DNA from: Cryptomeria japonica
Taxonomy: Eukaryota > Streptophyta > Pinopsida > Cupressales > Cupressaceae
Assembly (NCBI RefSeq): GCF_030272615.1
Contig: NC_081415.1
Location: forward strand, 421,874,757-421,938,756
Length of the DNA stretch: 64,000 bases
Reading direction: 5' to 3'
Part shown: positions 12,383-23,449 of the stretch, piece after piece
Position numbering within the stretch: position 1 is the first letter of the stretch
How the letters are laid out: every line of letters starts with the position of its first letter
The notes under the pieces: model-generated
Told to the model about the DNA's origin: nothing
Database searches by the model: none
The model's input: the letters and a program-made list of their open reading frames with translations, nothing else
Program-made: the position numbers and the translations under genes

Positions 12383-12510
12383 ATGGCCGTGGATTTAGGC
12401 ATGAAGTGGAAGTTGTCAAGTATGGCTGTGGATTTGGACATGAAGTGGAAGTTGTCAAGCATGGTCGTGGATTTGAGCATGAAGTGGAAGTGGAAGGTCA
12501 TGGATTTCAA
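12383..12510. repeat. 39-bp tandem repeat, three units and a part
   Basis: ATGGCCGTGGATTTAGGC and then ATGAAGTGGAAGTTGTCAAG, repeated at 39-bp steps with few changes. Both this and the 12055 array share the word AAGTGGAAG. Confidence 0.85.
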
Positions 12511-13111
12511 GGTGAAGTGGAAATTTTCTTCTTTTCACTCCGAGTTGACCACTTCAATTCTAGCCTAATTTGATCATTTCATTTCCTTTCCTTGCAAACT
12601 TGAAGGGTTCAAGGGGTAACTCACACATTGGCACCTTCATTCAACATCGCCATCACGACCTTTGTTGCCTCTCATCAAGCACTGATTTCACCAAGTGTAG
12701 AGTGACTAGCTCGTAGGGCTGACTTGGTGTTTTCTTCCTTTCATCATCACCGAGGTTTGATCAATCCTTAGTTCCTCATCCTATCCTAAAGATATCTACT
12801 TGCTCGCTTGATTGCTTATCATACTTGAGACTCATACCCTAGCTCAACCTGAAGGTGCACTATGAAGCATCGCTCGATGATCACCTTGATTCTCGCCTAT
12901 CACCTGATCACCTAGAGCTTAGAAGACCTCAAACTAGTCTAGACAAAGACCTGACTGTTGATAGATTGCCTGACTTGATCACATCCTGACAATCAAAGGC
13001 ACTACATCTCTCACAAGCAAAAGGTTAATAACTAAAGAAACTACTACCAAGCTAGACGACCAGCTAAAACTACGCTAGAAAGCAAAAAGTGGGGGTCCCC
13101 ATTTGTACAAA

Positions 13112-14374
13112 AAGTAAAGAAAGCAGAGAACTCTAGTGCACAAAAAGTAATTGTGAAGGACATGCTAAAACCAATTGTCCAAAGAAGCTATTTTGTGTGA
13201 TCTATGAAGTCCTAGACCACTGAAGTAAATTATGCTCATACAATTTGAAGCCCAGGAGTACACAAGTACTCTTTACACGTGGAGAGTAGCCCACTCCACC
13301 GAAGCCACATAACACATCTCTAGGTAGTTATTGAAATCAAAGAGGAGGTTGAAATCAAATGCAATACAATCCCAAAGGATTTCCCATCGTACAATGCCAA
13401 CAATGTAATGGATTGGGACACTTTGTGAGAGATTGCCAACTAGAGCAAGAAAAATTTCAACTATTGTGCAAATGGTGTGGACCTAGAGACCATGAAGAAT
13501 TAGATGTTTGAAGAAAAAAGCTAGTGTCAGCATGACTAATGTAAGGCATAATGAAGTATTATTCGTTACTTGAGCCTAAGAAAAGAAGGTTGTGTACCCA
13601 GATCCACATACAGAAGGGAAAAAAAAAAGACTTCATGAAGCAAGGGCCAAAGTGGAGTGCTATGGCTAACAAATGATGCTAGTCAAATGAAAATGCAAGT
13701 ACAATAACAAAATCAATATAATTTAATACAAATATTGCAAGGCAAGTACTTCAAACTACTATACCAATTAAATTAGTGGATTTATTACAAAGTATTCTTG
13801 AACTTCAAAATGCTATTATATCAGGGAAGAATGAGATGGTGTATTCTACAATGCATTTGATATTTGGTGAGAATGAAGATCCAATAACTAAATCTTTGTT
13901 GCTAAGTAACCAAGTTATTGATCCGATGTTACTAACAACTAACATGGCAAAGAAACCAACGTGGTGAATATGGAGATCGATGTGAACATACTTTTCGAAG
14001 ACACTTGGAGAAGTCTGGGCAAGACGACCATTTGGCTCCCAACTTTTCAATTGATGGGTGTAGATCAACAAGGTATTAGGATACTTAGATATATAATGGG
14101 TGAAAAGGTAATTATTGGAATGCAAGAATTTTTGTTGAATTTTGTGGTCATTTTACTATGGAAGAAAGCATATGATGCATTGTTGGGTTGAGGTTAGTTG
14201 GTAGTAACCAAAGTCGATCACAACTAGAAAAGAATACAATCTCCATTGAGAAGAAGGTTCAAAAGTATATAATTGATTTGAAGAACCAAGTAGTCAGTGA
14301 GTAAGAAGCTCCCTCAGATTTTCATTTGATTTAGACTTCAAATAAAAAAGGATGGAGAAGTAGGATTAGGGTCC
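13112..14374 (+). pseudogene. Gypsy gag-protease remnant, part 1
   Basis: Two zinc-knuckle pieces are readable. C-E-G-H-A-K-T-N-C is the end of one (13152-13178). A complete CX2CX4HX4C knuckle, CQQCNGLGHFVRDC, is at 13395-13436. Near 13990-14190 a stretch with TWRSLGK, FQLMGVDQ and YDALLG resembles the aspartic-protease region of plant Ty3/Gypsy polyproteins. Several stops and frameshifts make it inactive. The reading frame at its right end (KKGWRSRIR) continues after the solo LTR at 18383, showing that one gene was split by the insertion. Family identity is from motif memory, not a search. Confidence 0.6.
14370..14374. repeat. Target-site duplication, left (GGTCC)
   Basis: GGTCC directly before TGTTGACG; an identical GGTCC follows the other LTR end at 18383-18387. 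Confidence 0.9.
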
Positions 14375-15235
14375 TGTTGACGTGTATTTTGTACACTATC
14401 AAACACAGAATAAAATACCTAAAGGTACCTTATCCTCTCTTGAATAAAGCCTCTGATTGCTGAAGATATCGCGACAAAGGATCAATCAGGATGACTCCAA
14501 GGTTCTTTTTAGTAGGGTCTCTACATGTGGATAAGCTCCAGTGGTATGATGTGATTTGCTGGAATCACAAGGGGACTTACATTTGATGATTGAACTTCTG
14601 ATCTGCTTTGCTGGAACACAGGCTCTTACTAGCTTAGATTTTAAAAAAAATGGAAAAAGGATGAGGGCGAAGAGAAGATTTAATCCTAATACTAAGAATG
14701 TAGGAGCAATGATTGATCTTTGGTGAAACTCTAACTAGGTCTTGTTTTGACATCGCAGGACCATCTCCACAAGGCTAGTGCGATCTTCGAAGGGAAGCTT
14801 TATGATGTTCAAATCATCACTGCAGGCATAGACACCATCAGGTTGATGCATATCAATGAAGAAGCGACAATTGAAGTTAGGCTTAAGCTGAATGATTCCA
14901 GTTGACTACGCAAGGCAAGTCTGCAATCAACAAACTGCTAGTAGTATGGGTGTACGAATTCCACCATCAATCAAGCATATTTCTTCCACTCATCTAATAA
15001 CATGAAATCAAATATGAGAAGTATAAAGACCATGCAAATTGTCGAATTGACCCATAAATTTCACCATTTCTTCAATGAAGTTACAAGTCTTTTACAACAA
15101 CCTCTTGGCAACAATCTTTGCCTTCTCTCTCTACTCTACTCTAGTTACTATTCTATTTCTATCTTCTAACTGTTTTCAACTCTCTAACTATTATCTAACT
15201 ATTGCTAATTCCCTTTACAAATGAAATGCCAGGGC

Positions 15236-15242
15236 TTATATA
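15236..15242 (-). promoter_or_regulatory. TATA box of LTR family A, copy 3
   Basis: The minus strand reads GCACTATATAAGCCC, then CATTTGTAAAGGG and later a CTTCATTGAAGAAATGGTG stretch resembling the poly(A) region of LTR B. On the plus strand TTATATAG is also a passable TATA box, so direction is likely but not proven. Confidence 0.45.
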
Positions 15243-16625
15243 GTGCCCACAATACAATTCAATGGCTAAGATCAATTCGAGATCAATGGCCAAGATTTTA
15301 CAATGAAAACCCTAATTAGGGTTTGTTACAACCATTACATAACATTTAATGCTTGACCAATGATAAAATTGTATTGCTTGGACACATGTCCTCTCTAGAA
15401 AATTCCACCAATGGATAGCTGGGGTAGGTACATCGGAGTTTGTGCCACCTTCCATGAGTTAGGTACATTGAATTTGGACATGCTGAGGTGGACCACACTG
15501 ACTGGAGGAGTGATGACTGGGATGCCACCTCATCTGACACTTGTAGCTTGCTAGATATTCAATTTGATGTCGTTGAGAGGCTATCTTTAATTAACTCTTG
15601 TTCTAACTCCTTTTGTCCTTGATGTGCAAGACGATTGATGTACCTTGCCTTGGAATGCTGGATTTGGAAGAGGTCGCCCTTGATGATGTTAGTCCAAAGA
15701 AGGCCGTCCTTGTCGATGCTTGATTGTCCTTGAGAAGATCTCCATTTGATGCCTACACAACATTTCAAAATTAGAAACATGATTTTGCAATATATAACAT
15801 AGATTAGATTAATTTTTAGGAAACTTCATAATAAATCCTTGAGTTATTATTTCCTAAAAAACGATTGAGCTATTACAATTCAAAATTCAAAATTCAAAAT
15901 TTGAAGGCTATGACGATCAACAATCAAAATCAAAACAATAAATCCATATCGCCATACCTCACTTGAGAGCTAACTCAAAAAATGCAAAATGAAGAAAATC
16001 GCCTAGGCAAAAATTAATGTTTGAAACTTTCAACGTGATCTCCTTCAAACGAGCGATCCTCTTTAGTAATTCGCCACCTTTGGGGGGGGGTCTTCAATGT
16101 AGTCTTTGGCAAGTTCGCCCCACTTTAACTTCAAGTTCGCACTCCCTTTGCTAAATTCGCACTTCTCCTTTATGAAATTCACTCCTTATAAATACAAATC
16201 GCACCTCTCTTTGTCTTCTCCAAATCGCATATGAATGAAGGTGAAATGATGATTTGAAAATGAAATTATCACCTTCCCTTTATAGGCGCTTACCCCATGC
16301 ATTACCTTAGGCCGACTTTTGCAAAATAAGGTAATTAAAAGCAACTTTAAAATAAAACCAAAGGCCGACTTTGTAAGAATAAAACAAGTAAATCCAAGCG
16401 CTCCAAGTTCTCATTTAAAATAATAATTAATTAATTAAATGCCATCGTTTTTAATTAATTCGTTTTTTTTTAAATAGGCAAAATTAATCAATTAAATGCT
16501 CATGCGTTAATTTTTAAATGCTATCAATTGAATATTCCGATTTATCGATTTTTCTAGCATTTAATAAAATTCAAAAAAATGTTTTAACGCCAAAACTTGG
16601 AGATGGTGGAAAGATACAAACCATT

Positions 16626-17915
16626 ATCGCCCTGGTCCCTGACTGAGGGACAGGAGCGAACTTCCATTTTAGCCTTTGATTTTCGCCTTTGACGTCCAAA
16701 ATTTCCATCTTTACGTTGAAACTGGCATTTTCGCTAAGAATTTCAAACTTGGGTGACTTGACCTTGCAAATGAGTGCCTCTTGAGGTGATATCGCCCTGG
16801 TCCCTTGGAGAGGGATAGGAGCGATCCCTATGTTCTTACTTGAAATTCTTTGTTCTTGATTTTAACTCCTCGTTCATTGCCTTCCAAACGACATTTTAAA
16901 CCCTTTGTAACTTTGCTTTGACATGATCTTCGAAGGATAACAAGTATTTTAGCAAATATCGCCCTGGTCCCTTGGTGAGGGACAGGAGCGATCCTGGTGT
17001 TTTCTCCTTGATCTTGCTTCTTCAATCACCAATCTTCATTATATGGCAAGCAATGATGTTATCCCTTCGCTTCATGCATATTCTACTTGTCGTTAACAAG
17101 GGATATTCGATGTTTAAATGGTTTTCGCCCTGGTCCCTTGGTGAGGGACAGGAGCGAATTTTATGCTCTAGCCAACATTTGCTATCTTTCAACCTTTGCT
17201 TCTTGTTCGTTGCCTTCCAAATGATATCTTCGACCTTGTGCAACCTTGTACGTCCTTGACTTGGCGTGATTTTTGAATGAACTGGCTAATAAAATGAATA
17301 TCGCCCTAGTCCCTTACTGAGGGACAGGAGCGAATTTGGACTTGTAGGCTCCATCACACTTTGCTAACTTCAAAAATTATCTTCAATAGACTCGTTGTGT
17401 CCCCTTTCATTCATCCTTGGCCGGGACTTTGTTCAAACTTGGCGAGAAATTGACCTAAGGCAAAAATCGCTCTGGACCCTGACTGAGGGGCAGGAGCGCC
17501 TAGGCCAATTTGAGTCTCCTATTGATGTCTTGTAATCTTCAATTTGTCTTCAACGGGTTCATTTCATCCTCCTTTCTTGCTTCAAACTCAAAACTTGCTT
17601 GCTTTTTGCCCAAAACATGCCTCATGAGGAAAATCGCTCTGGTCCCTGAGAGAGGGACGGGAGCTATCACTTAAATTCGCCCTGGTCCCTGGCAGAGGGA
17701 CAGGAGCGATTTTTGTCCTCCAGACCCAAATGCTTCACTTTTCACCATGAAATGTCTTTGCTAGGGAAGATATCATCCTGCTTCATGCTATGAATAAAAG
17801 TTAATGTCCAAAAAAGGTCTAAAAATGTGCATATAAAGAAAATCGCTCTGGTCCTTCAGTGAGGGATAGGAGCGCTTTTCGCTCTGGACCCTTGGAGAAG
17901 GACAGGAGCGAAATT
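16626..17915. repeat. Phased hairpin array, about 166-bp period
   Basis: Hairpins ATCGCCCTGGTCCCT, short loop, AGGGACAGGAGCGAT start at 16626, 16791, 16958, 17124, 17300, 17466, 17633, 17676, 17842 and 17878. Steps are 165, 167, 166, 176, 166 and 167, then 166 from the second hairpin of a pair to the next. GTCCCT pairs with AGGGAC where copy 1 has GACCC with GGGTC. Spacers are poorly conserved, but those after 16791 and 17124 are recognisably related (TTGCCTTCCAAA shared). Confidence 0.92.
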
Positions 17916-17950
17916 TGACTTTTCGAACTCTCAATCAGGACAATTTTAAT

Positions 17951-17982
17951 GGAATATAACATTTAAGTATAAGTTATATTCC
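17951..17982. repeat. 10-bp perfect inverted repeat, LTR A copy 3
   Basis: GGAATATAAC at 17951-17960 and GTTATATTCC at 17973-17982 around a 12-base loop. Confidence 0.8.
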
Positions 17983-18067
17983 ATATATACTTTCAGGATG
18001 TTTGAGAGTGGTTTCAGGCCTCCAGGAGTTATATTGCAAAATCTAGTTTTTGGAGGTTTTTCAGTTT

Positions 18068-18221
18068 CCAGACTTAGTCAAATTCAGGATCAGGACATTC
18101 CGGACTTGGCCAAATTTCAGGATCAGGACATTCCAGACTTAGCCAAATTTCAGGATCAGGACGTTCAGACTTAGCCAAATTTTCAGGACATTCCAGACTT
18201 AGCCAAATTTCAGGATCAGGA
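18068..18221. repeat. Short tandem repeat at LTR A end, copy 3
   Basis: Five imperfect units of CCAGACTTAGCC and then AAATTTCAGGATCAGGACAT, the counterpart of 2480-2611. Confidence 0.8.
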
Positions 18222-18382
18222 CTTCACTCCAGCAGGACCTGCTATCCTATTGATCTCCCCGACAACACTCAAAATGCAAAGGCTAGCTAACAAAACCCTA
18301 AAAGACCAAAAAAACAAACCCTAAAAAGCAAAAAACATGGGTCCCCAATGGCAATGGGGCGATGTGTGAAAACGTCACAACA

Positions 18383-18668
18383 GGTCCCAATGGAATCAAG
18401 CGACGAAGGGATTTTGGAATTACAGTCATATCTAGAAGATGAAACAAATTTCCTCAATGGCTTGTTTCATTGGCAAATGGAGGACCATGAGGTATTTCCA
18501 TCGAATTGTACTTTTATTGAAGCTACAAAGATCAAAAAGTTGGACAGTTTACGTGTGTCATATGCAACACAAGGTTTGCCAAAGATAACACTTTCAATTC
18601 CAATAGAGAGAACCAACTGTATCAAAGATCACGAAAGTAATAATGGCATGTCTGGGAGCTCAGTTTGA
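18383..18668 (+). pseudogene. Gypsy gag-protease remnant, part 2
   Basis: Open frame continuing from the left side of the solo LTR, past the duplicated GGTCC, as V-P-M-E-S-S-D-E-G-I-L-E-L and on to FHWQMEDHEVF, ending at a stop at 18666-18668. With the LTR and one duplication copy removed, codons join in phase with GWRSRIR at 14350-14370. The acidic, Ser-rich stretch followed by FHWQMED looks like the linker after the protease in this retroelement family; no RT follows. A short frame starting at 18348 inside the LTR is an artefact of the junction. Confidence 0.55.
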
Positions 18669-19848
18669 ACCAGTTTTTAAATATATTGTAAAAATTATTT
18701 ATCATTAATAAAATATATCAAGTGGCATTGCCACCTTGCCAAGAAAAAAAAAAAATAGTAAAATATTTGTTCTAGAGCATAAATATACTTGTTTTCAAGT
18801 AAAATTAACTTCACAACAAAATTATGAAAGTGAAAAATATTGGAGATAAAATTTTTGCAAGTAAAGCACAAAAGACTAGGTGGGGCCCCCATGAGAATGA
18901 AAATAATAAAAGTAAAACGTTTGGGAAAAATAACTATGAAATCACCTTATTTTACCATTGTACGACTTGTGGCTTCCCCTAGGAAAGCAACATGATCTAG
19001 TCAAATTGACTCTAATCCTTGGTTGGCTATCTTTGGCCTACTTCTATAATAACTTAATGTACGAATAAAGGTATATTTTTACTCCTCTCTTTTGTATGCA
19101 TTATTGTTTCAGTTCATTATTTCAATTATTCATTTAATCAAATAGAAGAGTATAGTATTTGGGTCTTGGCCAAATCCTTTCTTGTTTTTTAGCTTCAACT
19201 TTGGCTCCAACTTCTACAAACACATCGGTCGTAACATTTGCTTCAACTTTGGATTTGGTTCAAACTTCTATTTGACAAATTGGTGTTGGCTTTTGCCAAG
19301 TTTGTCAACAAGGTCTGCGTTGTTTTTCCTCTAGAAAGGGGCAGTTATCATATGCAACCTAGACCCATTTCCTATTTGTTAACAATATTAGATCTCCTTC
19401 CAGCTGAATTCTTTCTTTCTATTGGCTTCAACTTCAGTTCCAAATTCTACTCACAAATTGGCCTTGGCATTTGCTTCAGCTTTGGCGTTAGCTTCAACTT
19501 CTATCAGATACATTAGTCTTTGCTTTCACTTCGGCTTTGGTTTTCACTTCTACTATAAGTTTGCCTCAACAGTTTGTGAGAATTATCTCCCATAGCCTAT
19601 CTTCTTTCTTATTGTACAATCTACCTCGTAGATTGTCTACTTTCCTTGTCTACTCCTTGATGAATTGGCCTTCTCTAACCACCTTTGTTTGGGCGTAATG
19701 GTATAAATTCCTCCATGTATGGTGTCAATATTCACATTTTTCCTTTTGTTCCTAACATCTCTCCTCGTAACATTATAGAATCTTTTGTTCTTGTGCTTTG
19801 TAGTCTCAATTTGCATGCAGACTTTCCAAGATTATGTAGTGCCTTGTT
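18669..19848. other. No gene recognised
   Basis: AT-rich at first. Then at 19190-19560 comes a degenerate repeat of CTTCAACTTTGGCTTC-like words, which gives short low-complexity frames on both strands. Nothing readable as a known protein. It ends in TTGTT (19844-19848), the target duplication of the element that follows. Confidence 0.5.
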
Positions 19849-20742
19849 TGATGAACTTATAAGGCACTGAGAGGGGAGGGTGGGGGGGGGTGAATCAGAG
19901 CAAGCAAAAACAATATAAATCTGATCACCAACTCTAACAACTTACAACTTATCAAGCATATAAGAAATATCACCACATAAGCTAATGCCCAATAAAACAG
20001 ATTCCACATAACACGAGATTTATACGTGGAAAACCCAAAAGGGAAAAACCACGGTGGGAGTTGGTACCCACAAGATTCACTATCTGCATAATAGAAATCT
20101 TGACTAGTTAAAGTCTTACAGCCTTGTTAGAAGCAGACCGGGTTAAGAGTCACTTGGTTAAGGGATTTGAATGATAAGCCCTATTAGGAGCAATAACCTG
20201 TTAGGATCAACCACGCAAGAGGATTTGAGACTCTGATTCAGAGCTACCTTGTTAGGGGATTTACAGATTAAGGTATGTTAGAACCTACCCGGTTAGGGGA
20301 TTTTGCTGTTGCAAACTGTTAGGAAAACAACAGTGAAAAGATCTTTAAGTAACACCTTCTGTGTTTGATAAGATCCACTTCCGATCCTTAAAACTTCAAC
20401 AAAACTTAATTACAGAACTTCCCTAATCACCGCACAATCTTATTCACAATATTCGCTCATGAATTCTCTCTTTACACACATACCGACTTTATACCTCATC
20501 ACACTTTTTTATAAACATTTACATTTAGTCGGCTACAACCTTGCAACAATTTCCTAGGTTCAATGAATCTGAACAAACTTACATCGCACGCTTTACATAT
20601 GTCGGCCATCGACATAACAAATTAAAACCTGTGCCGTTTTACCGATTTAAGTGAGTTTATCACTATCGGTTAAGTGTTCTACTAGTTTGTCTTTTCTGTA
20701 CATCAAATCTCGCTCATCCAGTTGAATCTGCCAATGCAGTTG
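19849..20742 (-). mobile_element. 3' LTR of pol-less element, distal part
   Basis: Begins TGATGAACTTATAAGGCACT, like the right LTR at 33619, and follows it to GAATCTGCCAATG. It then breaks off where the chromovirus was inserted. It carries a short extra stretch near 20150 (a GGTTAAG-linked duplication) absent from the right LTR. By eye the two LTRs agree at well over 90 percent. Confidence 0.88.
19871..19890 (+). repeat. G-rich tract at LTR end
   Basis: GAGGGGAGGGTGGGGGGGGG; at the same place the other LTR has 16 uninterrupted G (33643-33658). The four G-runs could form a G-quadruplex on this strand. Confidence 0.85.
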
Positions 20743-21902
20743 TGTAAAATTCCTTACTAGATCTTACTGCTAATAGATGTGTTTGCCCAGATTGTACATA
20801 AATATAGCTATAAAATTAACCGGTTGATAAGTGTATTTAATAATATAACCATGCAATTCCAAAATTAACTTCCAAATTTATTGACCTTCATAGCATTTAT
20901 TGACAAATTTATTATAACATTCAAAAGAGTGTTTCACGAAGAAACTGTTGATTTCACTGAAGCTGTATGTGCCCAGTCACTTGGCTGCTAGCTTCTCATA
21001 GACCGCGGATTCCGAGTATACTGATTGAGAAATGCGACAGTCATCGATGGACTTCTCGTAGTGTAAGTACGTGCCACATGAGTTATACGATGTCCTTCTT
21101 ACGCAAAGACCCGCACTTTCTATTTCCGGTGCAGAGAACTCTCCTTCATCGTGTCACCAGTTCTACCTTCGTTACACTATCGTGTGATTTCCTTACGGAC
21201 TGTGTGGTAACTAATAAATATCATTCAGATTCTCCTTTGCGATGATTCCCTGTTGCCTTACGAATGCACTGGTTCCTCTGTTCCATACCACCATCTCCGC
21301 ATTACTGCGTTTGCCGCAAAATATCACCTTGCTACTCGATATCGGGTTAGGAGTCACGATGAAGATTTCAATCTTCGTTAGAGTGCGGAATGACTTAACA
21401 ACTCTGTCTCACGCATTGGCTGTTGTTCACAAACACTCGAGAACATGGTGGAAATTGCGAACTCCCGTTTAGAGTGCGGGTTGGATTTACAGCACCATCT
21501 CACACGATAGTTGCTATTTCCGAACCTGTGTGTTGCAATACCCCTTGAAACTTGCACTGCTTGTCTGAAGTAACTTCAGAAAACCATCACCAATAGGCTA
21601 GTTAATTACCGACGAAAGGTTGATATCTACAGGTGAGCGATAACTCGCACACATAGGAATTGGAATCCTTTCTCTTTTCCAGGAAATTGTGTTATATAAT
21701 CCGATTCCCTTCTCGGATGCTACCATCCTTTTATTATCAGCAATTGGTTAGGAATCCTGTACTACTTACGACTAGTTATGGTGTTAATAAAATAAAAGAC
21801 ATTCTTAAATATTAATTATTTATATAAATGAAGGGGAAATTTATATAAAATAATTAATACATTTTTATACTTTCCTTTTAATGTTTATTAGGGGACGTGA
21901 CA
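20743..21902 (-). mobile_element. 3' LTR of chromovirus
   Basis: TGTAAAATTCC to GGGGACGTGACA; on minus it begins TGTCACGTCCCC. A GGCAAGGGAGAC purine tract lies directly beside it on the minus strand. Differences from the other LTR are mostly transitions at CpG. Confidence 0.93.
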
Positions 21903-21904
21903 GT

Positions 21905-22394
21905 CTCCCTTGCCTCATGTTGCTTGCCCTCAAGCAACTCCAATACTCTTTCATTTTCCCAGGTAGCATCATCTTGAGGCAAATTTTTCCATTTGATGAG
22001 GTATTCTCTGATAATTCCCGTTCTGCAGTTGCCTGTCTCGTGTTTCCAAAATTACTTCATGTATCATTTCGAGCTTCCCTTCATCATTCAAAGGAGGTAA
22101 ATCGCTGGATACTAACACTTGCAGTCCCAAAGCTTTCTCGAGACAAGACACATGAAATACATTGTGTATCTTACTATCCCGTGGTAGGTCAAGTTCATAA
22201 GCAACTGCACCAACCTTCTGTATTACCCAATAGGGACCATAGAATCGCAGTTTTAACTTTTTAGACCCACTCCGTTTGAGAGAAGTTTGCCTATAAGGTT
22301 GCAACCTGAGAAATACCAAATCCCCCACTTCAAAATGACGTTCAACTCGCTTTTTGACTGCATAGATTTTCTGTTGATTCTGAGCGCAATGCAA
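21905..22394 (-). pseudogene. Integrase C-terminus and chromodomain (frameshifted)
   Basis: Residues VERHFEVGDLVFLRL, then LKLRFYGPYWVIQKVGAVAY and NVFHVSCLEK, are the SH3-like module after the Gypsy integrase core. A frame change near 22010 then leads to YLIKWKNLPQDDATWE, the conserved core of a chromodomain, with its aromatic residues present, running to within a few bases of the LTR. In this family the chromodomain guides integration into heterochromatin. The frameshift means no fused product is made from this copy. Confidence 0.85.
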
Positions 22395-23449
22395 ATTCTC
22401 CTTAAGAGCTGACAGAATGTCTTGTTTTCTTGAAGCCAGTCACGAGTTTTAGGTACATTGCTCTGTTCAAAAGCAAGGTCAAGAAAAGAGAGTACATCGT
22501 AGCCATATAATGCTTTAAAAGGAGACATACCAATTGACATATGAAAGGTAGTATTATAACAATATTCACCCAAATATAACCAACGAACGCAGGCCTTCTG
22601 ATGACCGGCTACATAGTTACGAAGATACCCTTCGATCCATTTATTCACTATTTCCGTCTGTCCATCGGTTTGCGGATGATAGCTGGTGCTATGATTCAAC
22701 TCTGTACCTGTCAATCTGAAAAGTTCCCCCCAAAATATGCTCAAAAATCTGTTATCTCTATCACTGATTGTAGTTTTCAATAAACCATGTAAACGGAAAA
22801 CCTCTCGGAAAAATACCTCTGCAATCTGAACTGCTGTAAATTTTGTAGTGATAGGGAAGAAGTGTGCAAATTTAGTTAATCTATCAACCACAACAAATAT
22901 ACAATCTTTACCTTGGGATTTTGGTAAACCTGTGATGAAATCCATGGATATACTCTCCCATTTCTGATTTGGTATATGTAGTGGCTGTAATAAGCCGGCA
23001 GGATACGTTTGTTTTGCTTTATTTTGCTAGCAGGTGGTGCATTCTTTGACATAGCGTAGGGCATCGTTTTTTAAGCTTTTCCAAGTGAACCTTTCTCGTA
23101 CCTGACGATACGTTTTGAAGTATCCAGGATGCCCTGCTAGAGGAATTTCATGCATAGATTGGAGAATTTTCTCCTTTAACTTCGATCTTAAAGTTAAATA
23201 AATCCTGTCTTTGTAATAAATAACATCATTAACAACTTTATATTTATCATCCTGTATATTACCATCTAGCAAATCACATGCAAAAGAATCCTTTGAATAC
23301 TCGACCAGCAATAAAGATTTCCAATCAGCTGTTACAAAAGACAACGCATTGATTTCAGGCCTTCTAGATAAAGCATCAACAACAACATTATTTTTACCTT
23401 TTACATATTCATTCTCAAAGTCATAGGCTTGAATTCTGTTGCTTGTCAT
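22253..23449 (-). pseudogene. Chromovirus integrase zinc finger and core
   Basis: Zinc finger: HEIPLAGHPGYFKTYRQVRE, then YVKECTTC, fits the HHCC domain. Core: MDFITGLP, with the second Asp in TISDRDNRF and the Glu in QTEIVNKW, so all three catalytic acidic residues (D, D, E) are visible. Roles: cleaving and joining the cDNA ends to the target. The frame is broken between finger and core near 23030 and again after KSELNVILK near 22330. Confidence 0.88.

Larger units (their letters stand above)
10022..13111. mobile_element. LTR family A, copy 2 (truncated)
   Basis: Starts TGTTGATG and aligns with copy 3 (14375 onward) through ACAAAATAAAATACC and TATCCTCTCTTGAATAAA. It shares the TATA region (TTATATA 10830-10836) and the AAACCCTAATTAGGGTTT palindrome. 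Near the right end the GGGGTCCCCATTTG stretch is present, but the last about 35 bp through CACAACA are missing. The hairpin array of copies 1 and 3 is absent; two 39-40-bp minisatellites lie there instead. Strand is left open because the purine tract on its left suggests plus and the TATA box suggests minus. Confidence 0.7.
14375..18382 (-). mobile_element. LTR family A, copy 3: complete 4008-bp solo LTR
   Basis: Complete LTR with matched ends (TGTTGACG at 14375, CGTCACAACA ending 18382) and a perfect 5-bp target duplication GGTCC. No internal region is present, so the element was lost by LTR-LTR recombination. Read on minus: hairpin-capable start (TGTGACGTTTTCACA), tandem repeat (18068-18221), inverted repeat (17951-17982), phased hairpin array (16626-17915), TATA (15236-15242), then about 860 bp to the end. 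About 4 kb is very long for an LTR; Tat/Ogre-type elements are known to have LTRs of this order. Confidence 0.9.

Noticed and set aside
16626-17915. CRISPR-like array (regular palindromic repeats)
   Set aside because: Spacers are about 130 bp and partly related to each other, no cas genes are near, and the array lies inside a plant LTR.
20967-21245. 92-codon ORF conserved with 26905-27183, possible LTR-encoded protein
   Set aside because: Both lie at the same place in the two LTRs of one element, so the match is by descent from one LTR and not selection.
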